From: Pigmentiphaga sp. H8
Lineage (GTDB): Bacteria > Pseudomonadota > Gammaproteobacteria > Burkholderiales > Burkholderiaceae_B
NCBI RefSeq assembly: GCF_003854895.1
Contig: NZ_CP033966.1
Location: 5,146,001-5,210,000, forward strand
Length of the DNA: 64,000 nucleotides
Direction of reading: 5' to 3'
Made by a program: the position numbers and the translations under genes
Shown: piece after piece, positions 8,759 to 17,331 of the stretch
Position numbering within the stretch: the stretch's first letter is position 1
Layout of the letters: each line of letters opens with the position of its first letter
Notes under the pieces: model-generated
Seen by the model: the letters and a program-made list of their open reading frames with translations, nothing else
What the model was told of the DNA's origin: nothing
Databases searched by the model: none

Positions 8759-9289
8759 TCAGCCCTTGGGAACATCAGCGGCGACGTCCTCCGCAAGATC
8801 CGATGCAATATGCACGTAGCCACCACCTGGCTCCTTGCGCATGAGCGATCCGTTGGAGGCCTGCTCCGGCAGGTTCTGCACGGAATAGACGATGGCATCC
8901 TGCGTATCGCTAAGATTCTGCAGGTCGTGCTCCACCCAGGCTGGCACATAGAAGCTGTCGCCGTCCGACCAGGTGATACGCTCGCCGCCGATCAGGGAAG
9001 CGCCCTGCCCCTTGAGCACGAAATACAGGTGCCAGAACGAGTGGCTGTGCATGCGCCCCCGTTCGCCCGGTCCCAGGGCCTGGACGATCAGCGAGATGCT
9101 TCCATTCAGGGCGAAGGCCTCGGACTCGTCGCTGCGCGTGAGCGCCATGGCCCGTGTGAGCCGCTGGCTGCTCAGAGGCTGGGCCGTTAGCGCGGCCTCC
9201 ACATCGAGCTTGCGCCAGATCGCTGGCTGGCCCACGGGCTGGGCAGTACGCTCCAAGTAGTGAGAAAAGGCGATGAAATGACCCTTCAT
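8759..9289 (-). CDS. Cupin-domain protein
   Basis: A 176-residue protein whose centre is a single cupin barrel. The first motif is recognisable as GERGRMHSHSFWHLYFVLKG and the second as WSDGDSFYVPAWVEHDLQN, giving the usual histidine/glutamate metal ligands. Small cupins in such operons can be dioxygenases, isomerases or ligand sensors. The start at 9289 overlaps the aminotransferase stop (ATGA), so the two are translationally coupled. The reaction is unknown. Confidence 0.8.
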   Translation of the reverse strand: MKGHFIAFSHYLERTAQPVGQPAIWRKLDVEAALTAQPLSSQRLTRAMALTRSDESEAFALNGSISLIVQALGPGERGRMHSHSFWHLYFVLKGQGASLIGGERITWSDGDSFYVPAWVEHDLQNLSDTQDAIVYSVQNLPEQASNGSLMRKEPGGGYVHIASDLAEDVAADVPKG

Positions 9290-10578
9290 GGCAGTGGCTC
9301 CTCGGTCGTGGCGAGCAGAATGCTCAGACAAATACCCTCCATCGCGCGCTCCAGTTCCTGCAGCGTGGGAAAGCTTGGCGCCAGGCGCAGATGGCTGTCG
9401 TGCGGGTCGTTCCCAAGAGGAAAGGCCTTGCCGGCCGGCACCAGCGCGATGCCTAGGTCGCGGGCCAGCGCCACGACGCGGCGCGCGCAGCCCTCGCGCA
9501 CCTGCAGGCTCACGAAGTACCCGCCGCGCGGCGTGGTCCAGTTCGCGAGGCCGCGGCCAGCCAGCTCGCGCTGCAGAACGGCCTCGACCAGCGCAAACTT
9601 GGGCGCGAGGATGGCACGGTGCCGGGCCATGTGCGCACGCAGCCCGTCGCGGTCGCGTAGCAGCCGCACGTGGCGCAGTTGATTAAGCTTGTCCGGCCCG
9701 ATCGAGCGAATGCCTGCGTGACGAACGTACCAGGCCATGTTGGCCGGCGAGGCGGCCATGAGGCCCAGGCCGCCGCCCGCGAAGGTGATCTTGGAGGTCG
9801 AGCCGAAGACCAGGGGCCGGTCCGGATGGCCAGCCTGCGCGGCCAGCGCAAGGATGCCGGGTACCGATTCTTCCTGGTCGGTGATGTGGTGCGCGGCGTA
9901 GGCGTTGTCCCAGAAGATCCGGAAGTCGGGCGCTGCCGTCGCCATGCGCGCCAGGTGCTCAACGACCTCGGGCGCATAGGTCTCGCCAGTGGGGTTGCTA
10001 TAGACCGGTACGCACCACATGCCCTTGACTTGCGGGTCGCGCACCAGAGTCTCGACCGCGGCCATGTCAGGCCCGCGCCCCGTCATTGGTACCGGCACCA
10101 TCTCGATGCCGAAGGCCTCGCAGATGGCGAAGTGCCGGTCATAGCCCGGCACAGGACAGAGGAACTTCGTTCGCTTCGCCTGCCACGGGGCATCGCCGCC
10201 GGGCACCCCATGCAGCAGCGCATACACGATCATGTCGTGCATCAGCGAAAGGCTGGAGTTGTTGGCCACCGCGACCTGCTCGGGGGGCGCGTCCAGCATC
10301 GCCGCGAACAGGGTGCGTGCCTCGAGCAGGCCCTGAGGACTGCCATAGTAGTTGCGGGCATCGCCTCCCTCCTGGGTGCGATAGCCACCGAGTCCGGGCC
10401 ATTCGAGCATGGCGTCCGACAGCGCGACCTGCTCGGTGCACGGTTTCCCGCGCGTCATGTCGATGACGACGCGGCGTGCCTTGAAGGCGTCGAAGCGTGC
10501 CTGCCAACCCCGGCGTTCACTGGGGGCCGGGGTCAGGGCCGGCGCTGGGGGTGAAAAGGCGCTAGCGGCTTGCTGCAT
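9286..10578 (-). CDS. Class I/II PLP aminotransferase (Asp_aminotransf, PF12897-like)
   Basis: A 430-residue fold-type I aminotransferase. It has the MTRGKP opening segment (residues 41-46) characteristic of the aspartate-aminotransferase subgroup found in Corynebacterium, the Asn/Asp pair in VPVYSNPTGE and FWDNAYAAHH, and the PLP lysine K263 in FGSTSKITFAGGG. Its first 17 nt overlap the RidA gene. In this operon it probably removes or moves the amino group of an amino acid while RidA clears imine intermediates. The natural substrate is not known. Confidence 0.9.
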   Translation of the reverse strand: MQQAASAFSPPAPALTPAPSERRGWQARFDAFKARRVVIDMTRGKPCTEQVALSDAMLEWPGLGGYRTQEGGDARNYYGSPQGLLEARTLFAAMLDAPPEQVAVANNSSLSLMHDMIVYALLHGVPGGDAPWQAKRTKFLCPVPGYDRHFAICEAFGIEMVPVPMTGRGPDMAAVETLVRDPQVKGMWCVPVYSNPTGETYAPEVVEHLARMATAAPDFRIFWDNAYAAHHITDQEESVPGILALAAQAGHPDRPLVFGSTSKITFAGGGLGLMAASPANMAWYVRHAGIRSIGPDKLNQLRHVRLLRDRDGLRAHMARHRAILAPKFALVEAVLQRELAGRGLANWTTPRGGYFVSLQVREGCARRVVALARDLGIALVPAGKAFPLGNDPHDSHLRLAPSFPTLQELERAMEGICLSILLATTEEPLP

Positions 10579-11071
10579 GATGGAACTCCCTGAAACGAAG
10601 GCCAGCCGGCCCCACGGCGATCAGATCCAACTCGACGCTCGCGCCCTTGGGAAGCTGATATACGCCCACGGCGGTGCGGGCCGGCTTTCCGAGCGCCCCG
10701 AACACCTGGATCAGCAGGTCGGTGGCCGCGTCGGCCACTTCGCTGTGCTGGTCGAACTCCGGCGTGCACTGCACGAAGACCTGGAGCTTGAGTATGCGCT
10801 CCACGAGGTCCAGCGAACCCAGGGCCTGCCGCAAGACGCCCAGCGCCCGGAGAGCGCAAAGCTGCGCGGCATGGCGAGCCTGCGCCAGGGGAATGTCGCT
10901 GCCGACCCGACCGGTCACAGCCACCTGGTCACCCACGCGGGGCAGTTGCCCACTCACGTACAGCAAACCTCCGTGTGAAGTCAGCAAGTCGTAGTTGGCC
11001 GCCGGCGCCAGAGTCTCGGGAATGTCCAAACCAAGCTGGCGCGCGCGCGATTCTGCCGTCGATGCACTCAT
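10562..11071 (-). CDS. RidA/YjgF-family enamine/imine deaminase
   Basis: A 169-residue protein of the YjgF/RidA superfamily (longer, YjgF_endoribonc-like branch). It hydrolyses reactive enamines or imines released by PLP dehydratases to ketoacids and ammonia. The segments GGLLYVSGQLPR, LVERILKLQVFVQ and RTAVGVYQLPKGASVELDLIA match the family core. The start at 11071 overlaps the dehydratase stop (ATGA), and its end overlaps the aminotransferase by 17 nt. Its place right after a dehydratase is the textbook context for this function. Confidence 0.9.
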   Translation of the reverse strand: MSASTAESRARQLGLDIPETLAPAANYDLLTSHGGLLYVSGQLPRVGDQVAVTGRVGSDIPLAQARHAAQLCALRALGVLRQALGSLDLVERILKLQVFVQCTPEFDQHSEVADAATDLLIQVFGALGKPARTAVGVYQLPKGASVELDLIAVGPAGLRFREFHHAASR

Positions 11072-12096
11072 GGCGGCCCTTCCCCCTTGGAGATTCCAGA
11101 CTCCAGACACCGCGCGAAAAGCTGCGGATCGACGTTGCCGCCCGAACAGACCACCAGCGCATTGCGGCCCTCAAGTGGCGTCTTGCGCGCCAGAACGGCC
11201 GCAAGCGCCGCCGCGCCGCCTGGCTCGAGAACAAGCTTGAGCGTGCTGAAGGCGAAGTACATCGCCGCCAGCGCGTCTGCGTCCGACACGGTCACCCCGG
11301 AGGCATCCTGCGCCAGGAGAACAGGCAAGGTGAGCCGGCCGGGCGCGGGAGCGAGCAGCGCATCAAGAACCGAGCCGGTTCGACGTTGATTGGACAATGG
11401 CTGGCGCGCCTGAAGCGAACGCCCGGTATCGTCGAAGCCCTCCGGCTCGACCACCACGATCCGCGCACGCGGGCAGGAAGCGCGCACCGCCAGGCTCCAG
11501 CCAGCGGCCAAGCCCCCTCCGCTGCAGCAGACCAGCACCGTGTCGATCGGCACGTCCGGTATCTGCCCGAGGGCTTCCAGCGCACCCGTTCCCGCGCCGG
11601 CCATGACGAGCGCATCGTCGAATGGCGGCACCAGCGTCAGCCCTTGGGTTTCGACGAGTTGGCGGCCTATGGCTTCGCGGTCGTCGTGCTCGCGGTCATA
11701 GAGCAACACGGTCGCACCGCGCTGGCGGCAGCCCTCGATCTTGATGGCTGGCGCATCCGCCGGCATGATGACCACGGCCGGCACGCCCAAGAGACGCCCG
11801 GCTTCCGAGACTGCCAAGGCATGGTTTCCCGATGAGTAGGCCACCACACCGCGAGCCCGTTCTGCGGCGGACATCGCCAGCATGCGGTTGCAAGCCCCGC
11901 GGAACTTGAAGGAACCACTTCGCTGAAGATTCTCGGCCTTGAGGAAGATTCGCCCACCGGAATGCGCATCCAATTCTCCGGAGCGCAGTAATGGTGTCGT
12001 GACGACATGGTCACGAATCCTTTCAGCAGCGCGGAACACGGCATCCACGTCAGCCGCCGACTTCAGCGGCGTATCGACGAACATTGCCGATGTCAT
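11068..12096 (-). CDS. Fold-type II PLP threonine/serine dehydratase-like enzyme
   Basis: A 342-residue member of the tryptophan-synthase beta superfamily. The PLP lysine is K64 in SGSFKFRGA, the substrate loop is SSGNHA, and the glycine-rich phosphate cradle is CCSGGGLAAG. It probably dehydrates or deaminates a hydroxyamino acid to an enamine and then a ketoacid, with the next gene (RidA) finishing the reaction. It lacks a C-terminal ACT regulatory domain, as catabolic forms do. The start overlaps the dehydrogenase stop (ATGA). Threonine, serine or a hydroxyaspartate-type substrate are all possible. Confidence 0.9.
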   Translation of the reverse strand: MTSAMFVDTPLKSAADVDAVFRAAERIRDHVVTTPLLRSGELDAHSGGRIFLKAENLQRSGSFKFRGACNRMLAMSAAERARGVVAYSSGNHALAVSEAGRLLGVPAVVIMPADAPAIKIEGCRQRGATVLLYDREHDDREAIGRQLVETQGLTLVPPFDDALVMAGAGTGALEALGQIPDVPIDTVLVCCSGGGLAAGWSLAVRASCPRARIVVVEPEGFDDTGRSLQARQPLSNQRRTGSVLDALLAPAPGRLTLPVLLAQDASGVTVSDADALAAMYFAFSTLKLVLEPGGAAALAAVLARKTPLEGRNALVVCSGGNVDPQLFARCLESGISKGEGPP

Positions 12097-13052
12097 TGCA
12101 CACCTTCCACCGGGGTCGTCACGGCCGCGCGAGGTACCAGCGTGGGCGTGAGCAGTTGCGCGGCCTGCTGCAGCGCTCGCTCATAGCGCGCGCGCTCGGC
12201 CACGATCTGTTCGTCGGTCCACTCCCAGAAGCCATGGTTGCTCTTGGTGCCATAACGGCCCGCCGCAACTTTCTCGCGTAGCGTCCGGCTGGGCACGGCG
12301 GTGTTGCACAGGCTCGGGTAGATCGAGGAAGCCGCCGCGAGTTGCGTGTCCAGTCCCGCGAACTCCTTCTGCAGGATCGGCCCCGCCGCCACATAGCGAA
12401 ACCCGAACCCGAAACGTACGGCCGCATCCACGTCTTCGGGCGAAGCCAGTCCGTCGTCGATCACTGCGAAAGCCTCTCGCATGAGCGCATGCTGGATGCG
12501 GTTCGCCAGAAAACCCGGTACGTCGCGATTGACACGCACGGGAATACGGCCCACGGCGGCAAAGATCCGGATCAGTTGATGCACCGTTTCATCGCTCGTG
12601 AACTCCCCCTTGGCGACCTCCACCAGGGGCACCAGATGGGCCGGCAGAAAGAAGTGGGCATTGGCCATTCGGGCCTTGCTGCCGCATGACGCGGCGATAT
12701 CCGTGATGCGCATGCCGCTGCTGTTGGACCCAATAGGCACATGGCTGGGCACGCATGCATCAAGCTGACGAAACACCTCCTGCTTGACTTGCAGGTTTTC
12801 GGTAACGGTTTCAATCACGACATCGACGCTGGACCAGTCGACTTGCGCGAGCGAGGGACGCAGGTGCAACAACTCGCCGGAAAGCTGTCCGTCCAACTGT
12901 GCAACGGACTGCGCGACGTGCGCAGACACCGAGGGCCATTCGTGTGTGGCGGGCGACACTACCTGAGTAGCCCAACCGGCCCTCAGAAAAATGGCGGCGA
13001 TGTCTCGCCCCATGATGCCGCCGCCAACCACAACCGCGGATCCGTCTTTCAT
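12093..13052 (-). CDS. 3-hydroxyacyl-CoA dehydrogenase-family protein
   Basis: A 319-residue NAD-dependent dehydrogenase of the short 3HCDH/lambda-crystallin/carnitine-dehydrogenase group: Rossmann motif VVGGGIMGRDIA at the N-terminus, then the helical C-terminal domain with DVPGFLANRIQHALMREAF. The start at 13052 follows AGAGAGG. It is the first gene of the eight-gene leftward operon and faces the MocR regulator across a palindromic operator. It may oxidise a hydroxy acid rather than a CoA ester, because no CoA ligase or thiolase accompanies it. Confidence 0.88.
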   Translation of the reverse strand: MKDGSAVVVGGGIMGRDIAAIFLRAGWATQVVSPATHEWPSVSAHVAQSVAQLDGQLSGELLHLRPSLAQVDWSSVDVVIETVTENLQVKQEVFRQLDACVPSHVPIGSNSSGMRITDIAASCGSKARMANAHFFLPAHLVPLVEVAKGEFTSDETVHQLIRIFAAVGRIPVRVNRDVPGFLANRIQHALMREAFAVIDDGLASPEDVDAAVRFGFGFRYVAAGPILQKEFAGLDTQLAAASSIYPSLCNTAVPSRTLREKVAAGRYGTKSNHGFWEWTDEQIVAERARYERALQQAAQLLTPTLVPRAAVTTPVEGVQ

Positions 13053-13085
13053 ATGCCTCTCTCTTTCTTGCTTGTGGGTTGACTT

Positions 13086-13113
13086 AACTGTATGCATGAG
13101 ATACCATACAGTT
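13086..13113. promoter_or_regulatory. MocR-type operator: perfect 9+9 bp inverted repeat
   Basis: AACTGTATG (13086-13094) and CATACAGTT (13105-13113) are exact reverse complements with a 10-bp spacer, midway between the divergent dehydrogenase and MocR genes. A third TGTATG box in direct orientation lies at 13132-13137, across the MocR start. Inverted and direct repeats of this kind are usual for MocR regulators, which often repress themselves and activate the divergent unit. Confidence 0.75.
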
Positions 13114-13134
13114 CTACATTTACGATTAAAGTGT

Positions 13135-14571
13135 ATGCCATCTGTACGCAAACAACAACCCTACAGCAAAAAAGGGACAACCCATTGGCGCGCATCCATC
13201 GACGATCTGGGCGGCCCAACCTACCTGCGCATCGTCGAACTGCTGCTGCAGGATGTGCGGGAAGGCCGCTTGAAGACCGGCGACCCGCTGCCCTCGCAGC
13301 GGGAGTTGGCAAGACAGCTGGGGATCAATTTCACGACGGTCACTCGCGCCTATGACGAGGCCAAGCGCTTGGGCCTGATTCAGTCCCGTCATGGCCAGGG
13401 CACGTTCGTGGCGGGCGAGAAGGAAATCGCGCAGACCGGCGTGGAACCTCGAGCGCCCGGCAAGGCTCAAGAGGCCATCGATCTCACTTCAACCTGGCCA
13501 CCCAACCTTGAAATCGCGGCGACTTTGGCCACGGAAGTACGGCTCCTTGCCCAAGAGCGGACTTTTGACTTTTTGGCGCGCCGAGGAGGCACGGTGCCCG
13601 CCCTGGATCTTGCCGCGGGCGAAGCCTGGCTCCAGCCCCGTTTCGACGCGCCGCTTGCTGGACGCGTGGCAATGGCTGCCGGCACGCGCAACGCGCTGAT
13701 AGCCTTGTTGTCCAGCCTGGTGGGCACCGGCGGCAGTCTGCTGGTGGAAGCGATGATTTGGCCCACCATCCGTACAGTGGCGGCGCTCCTGGGCATCAAG
13801 CTCGTACCGGTGCAACTGGATGAGCAAGGATTGGTGCCGCAGGCACTGGAAAAGGCGGCAGACGCATCCCAGGCGACCGCCTTGTACTGCGTTCCCACCG
13901 TACAGAATCCGACCGGCGCCGTGATGGGCCTGGAGAGGCGGCGCGAAATCCTCGCGGTCGCCAAGCGGCGCGGCCTGACCATCATCGAAGACGATGCTTA
14001 TGGCGGCCTGCAAACAGCGCCACCACCGCTGCTGGGGGCGCTGGCTCCCGATATCACTTACAGCCTGTTCGGCTTGGCCAAGCTGATCTCGCCCAGCTTG
14101 CGGATCTCCTACGTCGTGGCGCCCGACCCACAGAAGGCGGGACGCCTGACCGACGTGTTGCGCGCCACGATGCAAACGGCGCCCCCCTTGGAAGCCGCAC
14201 TGGCCACGCGTTTGATTAACCAAGGGACGCTGGTTGAACTCATAGCCCAGGTCCGCACCGAAGCGCAGGTGCGCCAGACACTGGCGCAGCGGCTGCTGGC
14301 CGGACAAGCAGCGGCCATTCCAGAGGAAGGCCTCTTTCTCTGGCTGCCTCTTCCCGGCCAGTGGGACGCGTCCGAATTCGCGGATCGATTACGGCAGGAA
14401 GGCGTCCTGGTGGCGCCAGGAAAGATGTTCGCAGTAGATCCGGCACAGGCCCCCAATGCGATACGCATTGCCACCGGCGCAGTCAACACCGCCGAAGAAC
14501 TGGCCCTCTCGCTTCAGCGCATCCAAAGCCTGCTGAAGCAGAACGCCTCGCTGCTTGGCTCAATCGACTGA
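13135..14571 (+). CDS. MocR-family (GntR/aminotransferase) transcriptional regulator
   Basis: A 478-residue chimera: an N-terminal GntR winged helix (about residues 20-90, LPSQRELARQLGINFTTVTRAYDEAKRLGL) joined to a full-length fold-type I aminotransferase-like domain. That domain keeps the CVPTVQNPTGA, EDDAYGGLQ and FGLAKLISPSLRI segments, with a lysine available for PLP. MocR proteins sense PLP-bound amino compounds. The start at 13135 was chosen because longer frames run through the operator region. It is divergent from the amino-acid catabolic operon and almost certainly controls it. Confidence 0.92.
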   Translation: MPSVRKQQPYSKKGTTHWRASIDDLGGPTYLRIVELLLQDVREGRLKTGDPLPSQRELARQLGINFTTVTRAYDEAKRLGLIQSRHGQGTFVAGEKEIAQTGVEPRAPGKAQEAIDLTSTWPPNLEIAATLATEVRLLAQERTFDFLARRGGTVPALDLAAGEAWLQPRFDAPLAGRVAMAAGTRNALIALLSSLVGTGGSLLVEAMIWPTIRTVAALLGIKLVPVQLDEQGLVPQALEKAADASQATALYCVPTVQNPTGAVMGLERRREILAVAKRRGLTIIEDDAYGGLQTAPPPLLGALAPDITYSLFGLAKLISPSLRISYVVAPDPQKAGRLTDVLRATMQTAPPLEAALATRLINQGTLVELIAQVRTEAQVRQTLAQRLLAGQAAAIPEEGLFLWLPLPGQWDASEFADRLRQEGVLVAPGKMFAVDPAQAPNAIRIATGAVNTAEELALSLQRIQSLLKQNASLLGSID

Positions 14572-14596
14572 TTCACTTGGCGCTGCTCAGTGGACA

Positions 14597-14630
14597 CAAA
14601 AAAACCCGCAGAGCTAGGCTTTGCGGGTTT
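14597..14630 (-). terminator. Rho-independent terminator after tRNA-Phe
   Basis: AAACCCGCA (14602-14610) pairs with TGCGGGTTT (14622-14630) around an 11-nt loop. On the minus strand the stem is followed by a run of seven T, which fits termination of the tRNA transcript. On the plus strand only three T follow, so it may weakly serve the convergent MocR gene too. Confidence 0.85.
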
Positions 14631-14663
14631 CGGGGCAACGCTGGGCATTGCTTGGCATATTCT

Positions 14664-14739
14664 TGGTGGCCTGGGGCGGAATCGAACCACCGACACGCGG
14701 ATTTTCAATCCGCTGCTCTACCAACTGAGCTACCAGGCC
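14664..14739 (-). tRNA. tRNA-Phe (anticodon GAA)
   Basis: A 76-nt cloverleaf with 3' CCA encoded. The acceptor stem GGCCTGG pairs with CCAGGCC, the D-arm includes GCTCAGTTGGTAGAGC, the anticodon loop TTGAAAA carries GAA, and the T-arm is GGTGG-TTCGATT-CCGCC. A sigma-70 promoter lies 74 nt upstream and a strong terminator 34 nt downstream, so it forms its own unit. Confidence 0.97.
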
Positions 14740-14812
14740 GTGTCGCAACGAACGCTGCAACGAAGCTTCACCGGCGGCGCTTGAATTACGCGCGTCCCGT
14801 AAAGAACGCAGG

Positions 14813-14841
14813 ATATTACACACTTTTTGGACCGTTGGCAA
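14813..14841 (-). promoter_or_regulatory. Sigma-70 promoter of tRNA-Phe
   Basis: Read on the minus strand, TTGCCA (14841-14836) and TAATAT (14818-14813) are separated by exactly 17 bp. Transcription would begin near 14806 and give a leader of about 66 nt that is processed off. Confidence 0.6.
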
Positions 14842-14912
14842 AACACCCCGCCCAATCCCCCGGTGCACCCCCTGGCGACCCCACGTCGCACCCCTCCCCC
14901 CTCCCTACCCTT

Positions 14913-14918
14913 TATAAT
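14913..14918 (+). promoter_or_regulatory. -10 element (TATAAT) of the hemA promoter
   Basis: A perfect TATAAT 45 bp before hemA, with no recognisable -35 at 16-18 bp upstream. The implied start site near 14925 lies after an in-frame GTG at 14924, which supports 14963 as the hemA start. Confidence 0.5.
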
Positions 14919-14962
14919 GGCGGGTGGCCCTCCTCATCCGTGGCCTTTTTCCCTCCTGTCTC

Positions 14963-16240
14963 ATGTCCGTCGACGTCCTTACATTCGGCCTGAATCACGT
15001 CTCCGCCCCGGTCTCGGTGCGGGAACGGGTGTCGCTGCCGCTGGAGCTGGTCAGCCCGGCGCTGGCGGGGCTGCGGTCGGCGTTCGGCGGCGCGGTGCGC
15101 GAGGCGGCCATCCTGTCCACCTGTAATCGCACCGAGATCTACTGTGCGGCCGAACCGGGCGTGGCCGAGCACCTGCCGGCCTGGCTGGCGAGCTATCGGC
15201 AGTTCGACGACCGGTCGCTGCAACCCCATCTTTATCGCCACATCCAGCACGACGCCGTCCGGCACGCGTTCCGCGTGGCCAGCGGGCTGGATTCGATGGT
15301 GCTGGGCGAGCCGCAAATTCTCGGGCAGATGAAGGACGCCGTGCGCGCCGCCGAGGAAGCCGGGGCGATGGGCACGCTGTTGCACCAGTTGTTCCAGCGC
15401 ACGTTCTCGGTGGCCAAGGAAGTCCGTTCGCAAACCGCGATCGGCGCGCAGTCGGTGTCGATGGCCGCGGCCGCGGCGCGGCTGGCCGAGCGGGTGTTCG
15501 GCGATCTGGCCGAGGTCAATGTGCTGCTGATCGGCGCGGGCGAGATGATCGAGCTCTGTGCGACGCACCTGGCCGCGCATCATCCGAAGAAGATGGTGGT
15601 GGCCAATCGCACGGTGGAACGTGCCGAGACGCTGGCCTCGAAGTTCTCGGCCGGCGCGATGCGGCTGTCGGAACTGCCCGAGAAGCTGGCGGATTTCGAC
15701 GTGGTGGTGTCGAGTACGGCCAGTTCGCTGCCCATCCTGGGGCTGGGCATGGTGGAACGCGCCACCAAGACGCGTCGCCACCGGCCGATGGTGATGATAG
15801 ACCTGGCGGTGCCGCGCGACATCGAACCCGAGGTCGGCCGGCTGGACGACGTGTATCTGTATTCGGTGGACGATCTGGGCCGGCTGGTGCAGAACGCGTC
15901 CGACGCGCGCAAGGCGGCGGTGGTGCAGGCCGAAGCCATCATCGAGACGCGGGTGCAGAATTTCATGCACTGGATGGATACGCGCACGGTGGTGCCGGTC
16001 ATCCGCGACCTGCACCAGGCGGCCGACGCGATGCGGCAGGCCGAGCTGGATCGCGCCCGCAAGGCGCTGGCCCGAGGCGATGCGCCCGAGCAAGTCCTGG
16101 AACAATTGGCGCACGGCCTGACGCAGAAGTACCTGCACGGCCCGCTGTCCGCCCTCAACCATAGCGAAGGCGCCGACCGCCAGCAGCTGCTGGCCTGGTT
16201 GCCGCGCCTGTTCTCGTCGCGTTCCGAGCGCAACCATTAG
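14963..16240 (+). CDS. hemA: Glutamyl-tRNA reductase
   Basis: A 425-residue first enzyme of C5 tetrapyrrole synthesis, reducing Glu-tRNA(Glu) to glutamate-1-semialdehyde with NADPH. Family features: MSVDVLTFGLNHVSAPVSVRE at the start (catalytic domain), nucleophilic C54 in STCNRTE, the SGLDSMVLGEPQILGQ block, the NADPH-binding GAGEMIEL, and a C-terminal dimerisation helix region. It leads the hemA-prfA-prmC order, as in many beta- and gammaproteobacteria. Siroheme for the nitrite reductase downstream in this window also depends on this pathway. Confidence 0.97.
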   Translation: MSVDVLTFGLNHVSAPVSVRERVSLPLELVSPALAGLRSAFGGAVREAAILSTCNRTEIYCAAEPGVAEHLPAWLASYRQFDDRSLQPHLYRHIQHDAVRHAFRVASGLDSMVLGEPQILGQMKDAVRAAEEAGAMGTLLHQLFQRTFSVAKEVRSQTAIGAQSVSMAAAAARLAERVFGDLAEVNVLLIGAGEMIELCATHLAAHHPKKMVVANRTVERAETLASKFSAGAMRLSELPEKLADFDVVVSSTASSLPILGLGMVERATKTRRHRPMVMIDLAVPRDIEPEVGRLDDVYLYSVDDLGRLVQNASDARKAAVVQAEAIIETRVQNFMHWMDTRTVVPVIRDLHQAADAMRQAELDRARKALARGDAPEQVLEQLAHGLTQKYLHGPLSALNHSEGADRQQLLAWLPRLFSSRSERNH

Positions 16241-16246
16241 CCTTTC

Positions 16247-17326
16247 ATGAAAGCATCGATGCGGGCCCGGCTCGAGCAGTTGTCTCGACGCCTTGCCGAA
16301 CTGGACGCGTTGCTCGCGGCGCCTGAAACCGCCAGCGACATGGACACCTTTCGCAAGCTGTCGCGCGAGCGCGCGGAGATCGAGCCGGTCGCCAATGGCT
16401 TCAAGCAGTACGAAGGCACCGAGGCGGACATCGAGACGGCCCAGGAGATGCTGGGCGATCCCGACATGAAGGCCATGGCCGAGGAAGAGCTGCGCGCGGG
16501 CAGGGAACGGCTGGAAGCGCTTGAGGGCGAGCTGCGCATCCTGCTGCTGCCGCGCGATCCCGACGACAGCCGCAGCCTGTTCCTGGAAGTGCGCGCCGGC
16601 ACCGGCGGCGACGAGAGCGCGCTGTTCGCGGGCGACCTGCTGCGCATGTACACCCGCTATGCCGAGCGCAATCGCTGGCAGGTGGAAATCATGTCGATGA
16701 GCGAGTCGGAGCTGGGCGGCTACAAGGAAGTGATCGCGCGCATCGCGGGGGACGGCGCCTACGGCAAGCTGAAGTTCGAATCGGGCGGGCACCGCGTGCA
16801 GCGGGTCCCGGCCACGGAAACGCAGGGCCGCATCCACACGTCGGCGTGCACGGTGGCGATCATGCCGGAAGCGGACGAAGTGGCCGAGGTGCAGATCAAT
16901 CCCGCCGACCTGCGCATCGATACCTTCCGCGCCAGCGGCGCGGGCGGGCAGCACATCAACAAGACCGATTCGGCGGTGCGCATCACCCACCTGCCCACGG
17001 GCATCGTGGTCGAATGCCAGGACGACCGTTCGCAGCACCGCAACCGCGACAAGGCGATGAAGGTGCTGGCGGCCCGGATCAAGGACAAGGAACAACGCGA
17101 GCGCCATGCCAAGGAAGCCGCGCACCGCAAGAGCCTGGTCGGCTCGGGCGACCGTTCCGAGCGCATCCGCACCTACAACTTCCCGCAGGGCCGGGTGACC
17201 GACCACCGCATCAACCTGACGCTGTACAAGCTGCAGAACGTGCTGGACGGCGACCTGGAAGAGCTGATCTCCGCGCTGGCCTCGGAACACCAGGCCGAGT
17301 TGCTGGCCGCGCTGGGCGACGACTGA
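16247..17326 (+). CDS. prfA: Peptide chain release factor 1
   Basis: A 359-residue RF1, which releases finished peptides at UAA and UAG. The GGQ tripeptide that enters the peptidyl-transferase centre is at residues 233-235 (GAGGQHINKTDS), and the stop-codon reading PAT tripeptide sits in RVPATETQGRIHTSAC. It starts 6 nt after hemA, with an ATG lacking a strong ribosome site; the second ATG, four codons on, is a possible start. The GGQ glutamine is the substrate of PrmC, encoded next. Confidence 0.97.
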   Translation: MKASMRARLEQLSRRLAELDALLAAPETASDMDTFRKLSRERAEIEPVANGFKQYEGTEADIETAQEMLGDPDMKAMAEEELRAGRERLEALEGELRILLLPRDPDDSRSLFLEVRAGTGGDESALFAGDLLRMYTRYAERNRWQVEIMSMSESELGGYKEVIARIAGDGAYGKLKFESGGHRVQRVPATETQGRIHTSACTVAIMPEADEVAEVQINPADLRIDTFRASGAGGQHINKTDSAVRITHLPTGIVVECQDDRSQHRNRDKAMKVLAARIKDKEQRERHAKEAAHRKSLVGSGDRSERIRTYNFPQGRVTDHRINLTLYKLQNVLDGDLEELISALASEHQAELLAALGDD

Positions 17327-17331
17327 GCGCC

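Noticed and set aside
13086..13113. Ectoine-utilisation locus, because a MocR regulator faces a threonine dehydratase-like gene
   Set aside because: No ectoine hydrolase, deacetylase or ornithine cyclodeaminase-like gene is present, so the EnuR/eut assignment is not supported.
14912..17290. Long open frame (about 790 codons) on the minus strand opposite hemA and prfA
   Set aside because: It is antisense to two certain housekeeping genes, has histidine/arginine-rich low-complexity composition typical of GC-rich antisense frames, and no family motif.
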